IMG/VR virus record: IMGVR_UViG_3300035698_007528
Span: 1 to 58,762 of that record
Reading direction: 5' to 3' (one strand)
DNA length: 58,762 nucleotides
Source of the DNA: a virus
A program made the position numbers and the translations under genes. Each line of letters opens with the position of its first letter. Within the stretch, counting starts at the first letter, position 1. The notes beneath the pieces are model-generated. The model saw only the letters and a program-made list of their open reading frames with translations, was not told the DNA's origin and did not search any database. Below, piece after piece: positions 49,446 through 57,615 of this stretch.

Positions 49446-50758
49446 GATTTCATAAGGCGGGGATTCACGTCCATAGCGGCGGCGTGTCAGTGTGGGAGTT
49501 GGTCGGGTGCGCGGCGGTGACCTACGCCGACTGTGAGCCCGATCTATGGAACGAGGTGAGCCGACAGAGCCCCGAGACATGGGGGGTGGTGCGTAAGGTT
49601 TTCGGCCAGCAAGAGCAGCGCATCCTCTTGACTGACCCGATCATAGGCGCCCATCTCTGGTTTGAGCGCTTGAAGCCCTGGATGGACGCCACGCCCGTGG
49701 GCGCCAAGATCGTGTGGCAGGGGCTGAACGAAATCAGCGAGGATCAGAGTGACAAGTACCTAGAGTTCGAGCTTGAACGCCTGAGGCTATGCCGTTTGGC
49801 CGGGCGCCACATCGGCGTGGGCGCGTGGTCAGTGGGCGTGCTGAGCCCGGGCAAGTACGCACAGTTCAAGCCGCTGTTTGACGACCTGGACCCAGAGAAC
49901 GATGCTATTCTGAAGCATTGCTACTGGGGGCATGCCAAACATGTCCTGAACCCATGGTACACGCTCCCCTGGCGATTTCCTGAGGTGCGCAATGCCGTGG
50001 GCCCCAACCGCTGGATTATCACTGAGGCAGGCCGGGACATCGTGCGAGACAAAAACGTCCCTCGGGATGAGTGGGGCAAGGGCGGATGGCTTGCTGATGG
50101 CATCCCATTGGATCAGTACGTCGATGAGCTAGGCCAATACGCCGAGGCCCTGGAGATTGAGCCAAGCGTCGTGGGCTATACGGCCTTTGATCACGGTGTC
50201 GGCGTGAGGTACGGCTGGCAGGACTATGACATGGCCAAACCGTGGCCGATCATCCATGACTGGATCAAGAGCCACCCAGCGTGCCCATCGCCAACGCCTG
50301 CCGAACTGGGCTATCCTTTCGAGAAGCGCCTGAGAGTGTCGAGCGAGTTCGCAGCGGGGCACTGGGCCATCGACCTGGCAGCTACCAATTCGGAGTGGTA
50401 TGCGTATTTCCATGGCACGCCGGTACTGAGTATGATTAAGGGCAAGGCGTATGTCGGCCACGAGACCGATGGCAAGAACGGCGGCCTGGGCCTGTTCGTG
50501 GTGATCTACAACGAAGCATGGCGCACCTACTACAGCCACCTGAGCGAGGCCTGGGTAGCAAATAACGAGGTGGTGAAAGTTGGCCAGCCTATCGGGGCGG
50601 TGGGCTACTCGGGCAACACTCTGCCTGGGGGGATTGCTGGCACCCACCTCGATGTGCAAGCGCTGAAGGAGCCCATCGACTGGGGCGCCTATGGCGGGCG
50701 CGTGAACCCATCGTTGTATTGGCATCAGCCTACTGAGTGGTGGTCCCCATGGCCGTAA
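49439..50758 (+). CDS. Endolysin: glycosidase-like domain plus M23 peptidase-like domain
   Basis: A 439-residue protein from ATG 49439. Residues 1-~285 resemble a TIM-barrel glycosidase ('AKIVWQGLNEISEDQSDKYL', 'RWIITEAGRD'), with Glu positions as candidates for catalysis. Residues ~290-435 form an M23/LytM-like domain: 'HWAIDLA' (~307), 'YYSHLSEAWV', 'GQPIGAVGYSGNT' and 'GTHLDVQ' (~403), placing H, D and H in family order. It would cut both glycan and peptide parts of the wall. No signal peptide, so it needs a holin. Confidence 0.7.
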   Translation: MRRFHKAGIHVHSGGVSVWELVGCAAVTYADCEPDLWNEVSRQSPETWGVVRKVFGQQEQRILLTDPIIGAHLWFERLKPWMDATPVGAKIVWQGLNEISEDQSDKYLEFELERLRLCRLAGRHIGVGAWSVGVLSPGKYAQFKPLFDDLDPENDAILKHCYWGHAKHVLNPWYTLPWRFPEVRNAVGPNRWIITEAGRDIVRDKNVPRDEWGKGGWLADGIPLDQYVDELGQYAEALEIEPSVVGYTAFDHGVGVRYGWQDYDMAKPWPIIHDWIKSHPACPSPTPAELGYPFEKRLRVSSEFAAGHWAIDLAATNSEWYAYFHGTPVLSMIKGKAYVGHETDGKNGGLGLFVVIYNEAWRTYYSHLSEAWVANNEVVKVGQPIGAVGYSGNTLPGGIAGTHLDVQALKEPIDWGAYGGRVNPSLYWHQPTEWWSPWP

Positions 50759-50774
50759 AGGAAGGAAGGGCAAG

Positions 50775-51092
50775 ATGAAGCTAAAAGCTATGCTGGAGCA
50801 GATCAGGCGCCGTGGCCTTGAGGGGCGCTATGCCCGTGGCTTGATGAGGGCGGCTATCCCTGACGGCGGGGTGTACCTCACGATCAACTATCGCGAGCCC
50901 TTGCCCGCCATCTTGAGGTGCGGCATTCCCGAGGCCACCAAGGCAGAGGAGATTTTGTTCAGCATTTCCCCTGACCTGGGCGCCGACGCTTTTGTTCTGC
51001 GGCTGGCCAACCTTACCAAGGCTCAAAAGAAGAAGGTGGCGAGGGAAGTGCTAGGAGGGTTGCATAATAATGACCAAGCAAGAGGTCTTTGA
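50775..51092 (+). CDS. Hypothetical protein
   Basis: A 105-residue protein with basic N-terminus ('LEQIRRRGLEGRYARGLMRA'), then beta strands and a helical Lys-rich end. It overlaps the next gene by 23 bases. No family recognised. Confidence 0.55.
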   Translation: MKLKAMLEQIRRRGLEGRYARGLMRAAIPDGGVYLTINYREPLPAILRCGIPEATKAEEILFSISPDLGADAFVLRLANLTKAQKKKVAREVLGGLHNNDQARGL

Positions 51093-51381
51093 GCAAATCG
51101 GCATGGCCGTAAGGTGCTATTTTCGTGGTCACGCGGCCCACCTAACTGCCAAGGGTTGGCACTGGACAGACGACGGTACACCAGTGGTCGAGAACCCGAG
51201 ACCGTGCGCTCGGTGCGGGCGCTGGCCTACAAAGGAGGGCCATGATGCTTGTATCGGTCACATAGACGGCGTAAGCGGCGCGTGTTGCGGCCATGGGGCC
51301 GAACCGCCCTACACTATTTGGTTGCCGGATCGTGGGCCAGGGGTGTGCCCAACAGATAATTATGGAGGTACCCCGACATGA
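51070..51381 (+). CDS. Cys-rich small protein
   Basis: A 103-residue protein with 'CARCGRWPT...CIGHIDG...CCGHG', suggesting zinc binding. Overlaps the portal gene by ATGA. The 'ENPRPCARCGRWPT...DACIGH...ACCGHG' pattern is common in small phage proteins of unknown role. Confidence 0.6.
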   Translation: MTKQEVFEQIGMAVRCYFRGHAAHLTAKGWHWTDDGTPVVENPRPCARCGRWPTKEGHDACIGHIDGVSGACCGHGAEPPYTIWLPDRGPGVCPTDNYGGTPT

Positions 51382-53231
51382 GTCTCAGACAGCGTATCGT
51401 GAATTGGGTGGGCGGCGACGATTATCAAGCCGTCGTGGCGAAGGCCAGTGTGCATGACGACCTCGTCACCGAGGTCGCAGAACGGGCCGATCTTTTGGCC
51501 CAACAGACAGACGAGTTGCAGGCCCTACGCTATACGGCCAACCTGATCAAGGCGTCGATGGATTTCAGTCCGTGGGTGTGGGCTGACGAAGGCCTGCACA
51601 ACAAGATCAAGGAACTGGACGCCGACGCCTATCACCACCTGAAGCAGATGGAGGCCTGGGAGCAGATCGGCTCGCTTGACGGCTCACAGAAGGGCGTGAA
51701 CGAGGAGGATCGGCGCGAAGCCATGCGCCGGTCACGCTGGGCTTACGATCACCTTTTGCTATTCGAGCGTATGGTGCAAATGTGGACTGACTTTTGCTTG
51801 GGCCGTGGCTTTCACGTCACAGTCAACCCCAAGCCCAAGGACGGCGATGAGGCGATCACGGCCAGAATGCAGGCAGTTTGGGATGATTTCGTATCCTCGG
51901 CAAGCAACCGCTACCTGCTAGATGACACGGTTTTCTATCGCCAGAGCGAGAAGGAAATCAGAGACGGCGAGGTCTTTTGGGTGCTATTCAGGTCAACCCT
52001 CGACGGCACAGTGATCATCCGATCGGTCCCCTCAGACGAGATCACCCAGATCATTTGTGACGAGAACGACAAGGCCGTGCCAACGCTGTATCGGCGCCAG
52101 ATCAAGGACGGCCTAGCTGCAAAAGACATCTGGTACAGGGACTACCGCGCAACGGACAAAATGGTAGCCAAGGCAAAGAAGCAAATCGCCGTCGAGAACG
52201 ACAAGACCGTGAGGATCGGCGCCGAGGGTGCCAGCACCGATGTCGTGGTGATGCACATTTTCTACAAGGATTCCAACGGGCGCGGTTGGCCTATCCTTGC
52301 CAAGGGCGTGGGCTGGGCCAGGGCCTACGAGGGTTATTTGCAGGATCGTGTGGCCCTCCAAAAGGCCGTGCTGGCAGGTTACGAGGATGTGACCGTGCCG
52401 GGTGGCTCACGGGCCATATCATCGGTGATCCAACAGATGCAGAGCGGCCTGGTCAATACCCAGTTCGAGACCAACGCGCCGCCGTCTGGGCCGTCGCCGT
52501 TCGTTCACAACGAGGGATTATCAAGGCGCCGCATGAGCCTGAGTACAGCCGCCAGCGACGCCCGCATGGATTCGATGCTGATCCTGAGCTATGCCGGTTT
52601 GGCCGGTGGCATCCCTCCTGGATGGATCGGAAGACCGGACAGCCTACAGAACCGGGCCGTGGCTGAGACCCTTTTGCGCCCGGTCATGGAGCAGTGGCAA
52701 CGGTACACGTTGCTGTGGGAGCGGGCCATCGAGGCCTTATGCCGCGAGGTGCTACGCAGCGCCAACACCTGGCCAAACACCAACCCTATGGCCTTGTCGG
52801 ATGAAGTGGACGACATCGAGATAGACGTAGTGCTCGATACGCCGCAGTCCGTTGAGTTCAATGAAATGATCAAGGCCGTGGCCGACATTCATCCTCTGGA
52901 GCTACTGCCCAACGAGGATTTGACCCGCGTGCTGCTGAGACTAGACGAGCTGGGCATTGACGACCCCGACGCCGTCATGGCCGCGCTGTACCCCGAGGGT
53001 GGAGAAGATGATGGAAAACCTGATGGGAAACCTGATGGAGAACCTGATGGCGATGGTGATAGCGATGGTGATAGCGATGGTGACCTGCCAGCCGACGATG
53101 ACGAAGGGACAGCCGAGTCAGCTTTGCTATCCATCGCCACCGCCAATAACATGAGCCTATCCGAGATACGCGGCGTACTCCAGGCAGCCGAGATGGTGCT
53201 GGCCAGGGGCGGCGCGACGGAGGATGAATAG
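51378..53231 (+). CDS. Portal protein
   Basis: A 617-residue protein. 'RMVQMWTDFCLGRGFHVTVN', 'EKEIRDGEVFWVLFR', 'RGWPILAKGVGWARAYEGYL' and 'LQNRAVAETLLRPVMEQWQR' are typical portal segments. The C-terminal region (~540-575) is an Asp/Gly/Pro repeat encoded by a DNA tandem repeat. It forms the dodecameric vertex for packaging and tail joining. Follows the terminase block as expected. Confidence 0.8.
   Translation: MSLRQRIVNWVGGDDYQAVVAKASVHDDLVTEVAERADLLAQQTDELQALRYTANLIKASMDFSPWVWADEGLHNKIKELDADAYHHLKQMEAWEQIGSLDGSQKGVNEEDRREAMRRSRWAYDHLLLFERMVQMWTDFCLGRGFHVTVNPKPKDGDEAITARMQAVWDDFVSSASNRYLLDDTVFYRQSEKEIRDGEVFWVLFRSTLDGTVIIRSVPSDEITQIICDENDKAVPTLYRRQIKDGLAAKDIWYRDYRATDKMVAKAKKQIAVENDKTVRIGAEGASTDVVVMHIFYKDSNGRGWPILAKGVGWARAYEGYLQDRVALQKAVLAGYEDVTVPGGSRAISSVIQQMQSGLVNTQFETNAPPSGPSPFVHNEGLSRRRMSLSTAASDARMDSMLILSYAGLAGGIPPGWIGRPDSLQNRAVAETLLRPVMEQWQRYTLLWERAIEALCREVLRSANTWPNTNPMALSDEVDDIEIDVVLDTPQSVEFNEMIKAVADIHPLELLPNEDLTRVLLRLDELGIDDPDAVMAALYPEGGEDDGKPDGKPDGEPDGDGDSDGDSDGDLPADDDEGTAESALLSIATANNMSLSEIRGVLQAAEMVLARGGATEDE
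53008..53084 (+). repeat. Short tandem repeat in portal gene
   Basis: Repeats of CCTGATGG (three units, 12-base spacing) pass into GATGGTGATAGC units (about three, 12-base spacing). They encode the acidic DG(K/E/D)P/S linker. Such tracts can change length by slippage in multiples of 12, keeping frame. Confidence 0.6.
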
Positions 53232-53507
53232 ATGAGGCCGATGACGACTCAGCACGAGACCTCCTGGGGCAAGGAGGCGGCATTTATCAAGATAGGCCAA
53301 CTGATGTGGGCCACCCCGGCTTATGTCACAGCCCAGGGCGAGGAGCTACCTAACAAGCTCAAGGTGTGCGACGCGATCCTGGTCGAGGTCCAAAACGACG
53401 CTATGACCATCACCCAGGTCGAGGAAGGCAGGATGATCTCGGTGACCTACTACGCGCTCTCTCAGATGCCGGGCACCTACGTGGTTTGGGCCAACGACGA
53501 TGAGTAG
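53232..53507 (+). CDS. Hypothetical protein after portal
   Basis: A 91-residue beta-rich protein ('IKIGQLMWATPAYVTAQG', 'QMPGTYVVWANDDE'). ATG follows the portal stop at once. No family recognised. Confidence 0.55.
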   Translation: MRPMTTQHETSWGKEAAFIKIGQLMWATPAYVTAQGEELPNKLKVCDAILVEVQNDAMTITQVEEGRMISVTYYALSQMPGTYVVWANDDE

Positions 53508-53793
53508 ATGGGAGCCCGTAGGTATCGAGATTGTTGGCGTTGGTCGCTGGCACCTTTTGTGCGGCGAAATCTTGTTACAGGCAGCCGGGGTTGATCTGGC
53601 TGGCAGTGTCGTGGCAACGTCAATCTCTTGCACGCGCCTTGAGCCGCTGGTTGCCATTTCTATCTATAGGAGTTCTGGGCCGAAGCTGATGTTGAGGATT
53701 CACGAAAGCCGCCTGGCCACCTACGATTTTGGGCCTGACCCAACGGCCAACACGTACCAGGGGGCAGACAGGACAAGACATGCCGACAACTGA
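53500..53793 (+). CDS. Hypothetical protein
   Basis: A 97-residue protein ('WEPVGIEIVGVGRWHLLCGE'), overlapping both neighbours. No family recognised. Confidence 0.5.
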   Translation: MSRWEPVGIEIVGVGRWHLLCGEILLQAAGVDLAGSVVATSISCTRLEPLVAISIYRSSGPKLMLRIHESRLATYDFGPDPTANTYQGADRTRHADN

Positions 53794-54067
53794 TAGAACC
53801 CGCTGGGCCCGAGACCAGATCGACGCGCTGATCTCGATTGGAGACAGCCCACAGGAGGCCAGCGAGTACGTCCAATGGCTCCTGAGCCGTATCCCGTTGA
53901 CGGTTGATCCCGAGGATTATCAACTGACCTATGAGGACATCATGGCATCAGCGGCACCGTCCAATGTCGATGTCGATAGAGCCCGGCGCTGGTGGTACGC
54001 TGCCGACGTGATACCGCCCGAGTACAAGCGCCTGTTGGACGCCATAACGGAGGGTGACGATGCCTAG
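53780..54067 (+). CDS. Hypothetical helical protein
   Basis: A 95-residue protein from ATG 53780. It is helical, with 'RDQIDALISIGDSPQEASEY' and 'RARRWWYAADVIPPEYKRLL'. It overlaps the minor head gene. Possibly a head-assembly accessory. Confidence 0.55.
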   Translation: MPTTDRTRWARDQIDALISIGDSPQEASEYVQWLLSRIPLTVDPEDYQLTYEDIMASAAPSNVDVDRARRWWYAADVIPPEYKRLLDAITEGDDA

Positions 54068-54728
54068 CGTTCTGCCAGGGTACATCTGGGATAAGAAAAC
54101 GGGACGCTATCGCAACGCCAGCACGGGCCGGTTCGTGGCACGCCAAAAGGTGCTTGACCTGCTAGACTATGCCCTGGACGAGCAAGAGAAGCGGCAAGCC
54201 CAAGGCGCGGCGTCCTTCATGGATGAGCAGCTAGACGGCAACGTCTGGCTTGTGCGGAGCAAGGACATTCTGAAGCAATCGTACCTCCAGAGCGCGGCCC
54301 TGGAGGCGGGCGGTTGGGATCAACTGACACCCAGGGATTTCGGTAGGGTCGGCGGGCGGCTCAGGATAGAGTACGCCCGGCTGGCGTCGCTAAAGGACCA
54401 GATCGACAACGGACAGGTGACCTATGCCCAGGTCATGAACCGCCTACACATGTACCATGGCGGGGCTCGGGCTCTTGGGCTGTCCATCGGGCGCGAGCAT
54501 CTGCCAACGCCGCCGCCTGGGAAGGTGCGTATCGAGCGTCGCACCCTGGGCCAGGCTGAACACTGTGACGACTGCGTAAGGTTCGTAGCACTAGGCTGGC
54601 AACCCGAGGGGGTTCTACCGGTGCCAGGAGATGAGAGCGTATGTGATGGAAACTGTCGGTGCGGCATGACCACGAGGTTGGTGCCGGAGGAGCGGGCGTC
54701 GCAATACTATGGCACAAAAAAGAGGTGA
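54060..54728 (+). CDS. MuF/SPP1 gp7-like minor head protein
   Basis: A 222-residue protein from ATG 54060. The C-terminal part has 'AEHCDDCVRFVALGW' (~168) and 'SVCDGNCRCGM' (~193), the Cys pairs typical of Mu gpF / SPP1 gp7 head-morphogenesis proteins. The helical N-terminal part includes 'VTYAQVMNRLHMYHGGARAL'. Position soon after portal is the family norm. Confidence 0.7.
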   Translation: MPSVLPGYIWDKKTGRYRNASTGRFVARQKVLDLLDYALDEQEKRQAQGAASFMDEQLDGNVWLVRSKDILKQSYLQSAALEAGGWDQLTPRDFGRVGGRLRIEYARLASLKDQIDNGQVTYAQVMNRLHMYHGGARALGLSIGREHLPTPPPGKVRIERRTLGQAEHCDDCVRFVALGWQPEGVLPVPGDESVCDGNCRCGMTTRLVPEERASQYYGTKKR

Positions 54729-54730
54729 CC

Positions 54731-54958
54731 ATGATCGGTACGCATGTGAAGATAGACCTGACTCACCAGGTCAAAGGCCTGTACAAGGGCGTGAGCGTAA
54801 CGTTGGGCGACAAGGCTCCCAAGGTCAGGCTGGACGTGAGCGTGGGGAGCCAGATGGAGTCCAACCTAGCCGCCATGTCGTGCTGGGTCCAGGTAGAGAT
54901 GAACGCTTTGCAAGCCAGAGACCTGATAGCCAAGCTAAAGGCGGTGGTCGGTGAATGA
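54731..54958 (+). CDS. Small hypothetical protein
   Basis: A 75-residue beta-alpha protein from ATG 54731 behind GAGGTGA. It reads MIGTHVKIDLTHQVKGLYKG with helical 'LQARDLIAKLKAVVGE'. Its C-terminus resembles the helical segment in the next protein ('IREARELHRILGEAI'), suggesting related folds. Confidence 0.55.
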   Translation: MIGTHVKIDLTHQVKGLYKGVSVTLGDKAPKVRLDVSVGSQMESNLAAMSCWVQVEMNALQARDLIAKLKAVVGE

Positions 54959-55211
54959 TGTCAAGGTTTCGATGGACTCACGTACCGAAATGGCTGTCTT
55001 GCAGGCCCAGGCGCCCGACAACTTTTTTGAGGCCATGTACCCAGTCGGATTGTCATTCAAGGACGCGGCCTACCAGGATGGGCAGGAACATGGCCAGCGC
55101 GTCTCGGTATACTTACCCATAAGAGAGGCCAGGGAGCTACACCGCATTTTGGGAGAGGCCATTCATGGTGTCGAGGATTCCGCGTGGTTCAAGGCCAGCC
55201 AAGATGGCTGA
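54951..55211 (+). CDS. Small hypothetical protein
   Basis: An 86-residue protein, GTG start 54951 overlapping the previous gene. It contains 'YPVGLSFKDAAYQDGQEHGQ' and the 'IREARELHRILGEAI' helix. No family recognised. Confidence 0.55.
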   Translation: MNDVKVSMDSRTEMAVLQAQAPDNFFEAMYPVGLSFKDAAYQDGQEHGQRVSVYLPIREARELHRILGEAIHGVEDSAWFKASQDG

Positions 55212-55485
55212 TCCAAGGTCGCCTGAACACCGCGAAGTGCTACGAAGGGTTGCGCCCAATGTCGGTTCCATGATCGACGATCTCATGGCCCAGGACGCCA
55301 AGACAAGGATCAGGACGACGCTGGGCGGGCGCTGGGAGTTGGTGTTAACAGAGATGCTGGCCATGTGCAAGGCCATGGGCATTCTGACTGGCTCCAGTCT
55401 TGTGATGACTGACCGTGATGTTCTTGTGTTTCTTCTAACGGCGGCCTACGCCATGGGGAGAAAGTATGCTAGAGCCAAAAAGTGA
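55204..55485 (+). CDS. Small hypothetical protein
   Basis: A 93-residue protein from ATG 55204, 8 bases before the previous stop. Helical ('PNVGSMIDDLMAQDAKTRI', 'LVFLLTAAYAMGRKYARAKK'). No family recognised. Confidence 0.5.
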   Translation: MADPRSPEHREVLRRVAPNVGSMIDDLMAQDAKTRIRTTLGGRWELVLTEMLAMCKAMGILTGSSLVMTDRDVLVFLLTAAYAMGRKYARAKK

Positions 55486-55669
55486 CCATCCGATGTGGCG
55501 TAAGCTGCAAGGCGCACTGAACGCGGTGGTGAGGGCAAAATGCAAGCCGGGCGGCTATCACATGGTGACCGTTCGGTTATTGGTCAAGGACAGGCAACTG
55601 GTCTCATTTGCCAAGCCCAGCATTCAGACCTGGGCCACACTAGAGGACTGGGAGGACGCCGCCAAATAG
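55466..55669 (+). CDS. Small hypothetical protein
   Basis: A 67-residue basic protein with 'YHMVTVRLLVKDRQLVSFAK' and an acidic end. Its stop is followed within five bases by promoter P5. Confidence 0.55.
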   Translation: MLEPKSDHPMWRKLQGALNAVVRAKCKPGGYHMVTVRLLVKDRQLVSFAKPSIQTWATLEDWEDAAK

Positions 55670-55673
55670 GCGT

Positions 55674-55702
55674 TTGACATCGGTTGCGACAGCAGCTATA
55701 CT
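55674..55702 (+). promoter_or_regulatory. Promoter P5
   Basis: TTGACA (55674-55679), 17-base spacer, TATACT (55697-55702), immediately after the preceding stop codon and immediately before a large terminator hairpin. Confidence 0.8.
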
Positions 55703-55707
55703 GCGAG

Positions 55708-55780
55708 TAGTGAATGGGCGCACAAAGCCCTGGTGATCCCTCCTTATGGGGAGCCGGGACTTTGTGCGCCGTTTTTGTGT
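55708..55780 (+). ncRNA. Putative hairpin small RNA / attenuator
   Basis: From the expected start near 55708, GGCGCACAAAG (55717-55727) pairs perfectly with CTTTGTGCGCC (55760-55770). Inner pairs CCC/GGG and TCCC/GGGA extend the stem. GTTTTTGTGT follows. The unit would be a ~70-nt RNA that is almost all terminator hairpin. It may be a free small RNA or a leader gating the gene at 55793. Confidence 0.6.
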
Positions 55781-55792
55781 CTAGGAGGCATG

Positions 55793-56281
55793 ATGAGCAT
55801 AGAACAAGGGGTAGTTTCAAGGAACGTGGCCAGAGTCTGGGCTGTCCTGCTACCCGCAGGCGCCTGGGATGTAGCACCGGTAGAATTTGATACCATGGGC
55901 GCCCGCTGGGCGTCTGTTTTTTTGGTTTACAAGGAAGGGGCCCAGGCTGGCGGCGGCGCCGTCGATGTGCGCCCAGAGGTTTGCCCACACTGGCCAGACC
56001 GGACCACGGGCGCGGCCCAGGACTGGTACATGCTGCCAGTGGAGGCGCTGAGCGCGGTGGTTGCAGGCGCCGACTCTGATTCTGACGTGCAACGCCTGAG
56101 CCACATCACTTATGAGGCCGTGGCCGCCGATGAGGAGAGCATCTTGCTGACCTCTTTGGAGATAGCACGCGGCGTCGAGCGCATGAGATTATCATGCCGA
56201 GAGAGCGGCGTCGTGGGCACGCCAGGACGAGCTGAGTTGATTGTGATGCTCTCGGATACCAATCGCACAGAATTTAGCTAG
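55793..56281 (+). CDS. Hypothetical virion-region protein
   Basis: A 162-residue protein. Two ATGs occur (55790, 55793); AGGAGG (55783-55788) favours 55793. The sequence is mixed alpha-beta with 'WAVLLPAGAWDVAPVEFDTM' and 'LLTSLEIARGVERMRLSCRE'. It sits in the head-gene region, behind the P5 hairpin. No family recognised. Confidence 0.55.
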   Translation: MSIEQGVVSRNVARVWAVLLPAGAWDVAPVEFDTMGARWASVFLVYKEGAQAGGGAVDVRPEVCPHWPDRTTGAAQDWYMLPVEALSAVVAGADSDSDVQRLSHITYEAVAADEESILLTSLEIARGVERMRLSCRESGVVGTPGRAELIVMLSDTNRTEFS

Positions 56282-56292
56282 GGGAGGCCACC

Positions 56293-56682
56293 ATGCCAAT
56301 GCCGGGACTGATTCGCAAAATACAGGACATGATCATCGCCAACCTTGCGGTCGGCGGCACCCTGGTGAGTGCTGGTAACCCTGTCCCTACCGACGTGGGC
56401 GCCGTGGCGCCGCCGTCAACCGTCTACAACGGACTCAATACTGTCACCACCGCTGCCACGCGAGAGGCGCTGGCTGGGGCGCAGGCGCTTAGCGCCGGGG
56501 TACAGATTAAGGCCGAGGCAGACAATACGGGCATTATCTATGTCGGTGATGCTACCGTTGCGGCGGCTAATGGGTATCAGCTCGCGGCGGGCGAGACGGT
56601 GTTTATCTCTATCGACAACCTGGATGAGGTGTATCTGGATACGTCTGTCAACACTGACGGGGTAACCTTCATTGCGAGTTAA
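56293..56682 (+). CDS. Putative virion structural protein
   Basis: A 129-residue beta-rich protein ('IQDMIIANLAVGGTLVSAG', 'GYQLAAGETVFISIDNLDEV'). The end pattern ('GETVFISIDNLDEVYLDTSVNTDGVTF') is one I associate with small phage surface proteins. Just before the LamG-like gene. Confidence 0.55.
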   Translation: MPMPGLIRKIQDMIIANLAVGGTLVSAGNPVPTDVGAVAPPSTVYNGLNTVTTAATREALAGAQALSAGVQIKAEADNTGIIYVGDATVAAANGYQLAAGETVFISIDNLDEVYLDTSVNTDGVTFIAS

Positions 56683-56685
56683 TCC

Positions 56686-57510
56686 ATGGAACGTTTAAGC
56701 CCAGCACTAGCAGACTGGATCAGACGCGGGGGGGCAAACCCGCCTCTCTGGTTCAATGCGGATAAGTGCGTGTTCACGGGCAGCATGGCCAAGCGCGCGG
56801 GCAACGTCTTTGCCGCTGCGCCTATCGTGCAGGGGGATTGGGACGGCACGGGCACGCCAGACGTGTTGACGGCGCCAAGAGGCGACCAGATTATAGATTC
56901 GTGGTACGAGAACTTTGACCCGTATCAGGGCAGTATTTCGCTTTGGGTGTGCCCTGAATGGGATGGCAATGACGGGCTAAACCATTATTTTGTTTATTCT
57001 GGCGGGTGCTGTTATTTCTACAAATTTGGTGGCGACCTTTACGGCTTCGTCGGCGGGAAGTTGACAGGCCCGGTCGATATTTCGGCCTGGGTGGCGGGAA
57101 CGTGGTACTATATCGTGTTCCGCTGGGATACGCTGAATACGCTGGACGGCACGAATTATCTAGCGCTGTCGATTAACGATGTAACCGCTTTTAGCAGTGC
57201 GGTACAACCAACGGCGGCGACACCGAGTTCGGTAACGAACATTGGGAGAAGGACGACAAATCCCGCCAACGCCATCATTGAGTGCCCGACCGTCTATCGC
57301 CGCCCTCTCTGGGACGGCACCTATGGCGTGAACGTGGGCAACGGCGACGAGATAGCGCTGATTTATGCAGGCGGCGTGGGCAAAGACCCATGCGAGATAA
57401 CTGGCGCCTGGGATGCGGTGTTCTGCCTGCCAACTGACAGCGCCGTGGGCGCGCTCGTAACCGGCACCGGCGAGGCGTGGTCTATGCCTCACAGCGACAA
57501 CGTACTTTGA
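56686..57510 (+). CDS. LamG/concanavalin-like virion protein
   Basis: A 274-residue protein. 'GSISLWVCPEWDGNDG', 'WYYIVFRWDT' and 'YLALSINDVTAFSSAVQPT' show a LamG-type jelly roll, a carbohydrate-binding fold. Probably a virion surface protein that helps bind host polysaccharide. Its 3' end overlaps the convergent HNH gene remnant. Confidence 0.65.
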   Translation: MERLSPALADWIRRGGANPPLWFNADKCVFTGSMAKRAGNVFAAAPIVQGDWDGTGTPDVLTAPRGDQIIDSWYENFDPYQGSISLWVCPEWDGNDGLNHYFVYSGGCCYFYKFGGDLYGFVGGKLTGPVDISAWVAGTWYYIVFRWDTLNTLDGTNYLALSINDVTAFSSAVQPTAATPSSVTNIGRRTTNPANAIIECPTVYRRPLWDGTYGVNVGNGDEIALIYAGGVGKDPCEITGAWDAVFCLPTDSAVGALVTGTGEAWSMPHSDNVL

Positions 57511-57615
57511 GTTGCATAACAATGATAAATCATCTCAGTATAGCGAGATCGCCAGTAAGTGCGGTTAAAGTTCGCCCTGACGTTACAGGAATTACAGAGG
57601 GTAATCAGGTTCGTA
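57489..57615 (-). pseudogene. Frameshifted 3' part of HNH endonuclease
   Basis: On the - strand, the frame after 'HHIDYE' ends early. One base away the reading continues as KSNCAHTNLITLCNSCN, then VRANFNRTYW..., to TGA at 57491-57489. This is the standard HNH ending ('NL.TLC..CN'). One missing A in a GAAAG run explains it. Confidence 0.7.

Larger units (their letters stand above)
1478..56194 (+). repeat. Dispersed polar octamer GATTATCA (29 sites)
   Basis: First bases of the 29 sites: 1478, 4056, 4602, 5781, 7450, 8576, 11242, 17575, 18774, 19952, 21197, 22287, 26831, 27283, 28486, 30071, 31152, 32439, 33550, 37247, 41877, 43722, 44202, 45240, 50014, 51420, 52516, 53915, 56187. All are on the + strand; I found none on the - strand. 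The next base is usually A, sometimes T. Inside genes it is read as II(N/K/T) 14 times, DYQ 6 times and (G/R)LS 7 times. Two sites are not inside coding frames. Near-matches (CATTATCAATC, AATTATCAATC, TTTATCAATA) occur at 40045, 40725 and 35081, among others. Confidence 0.85.
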
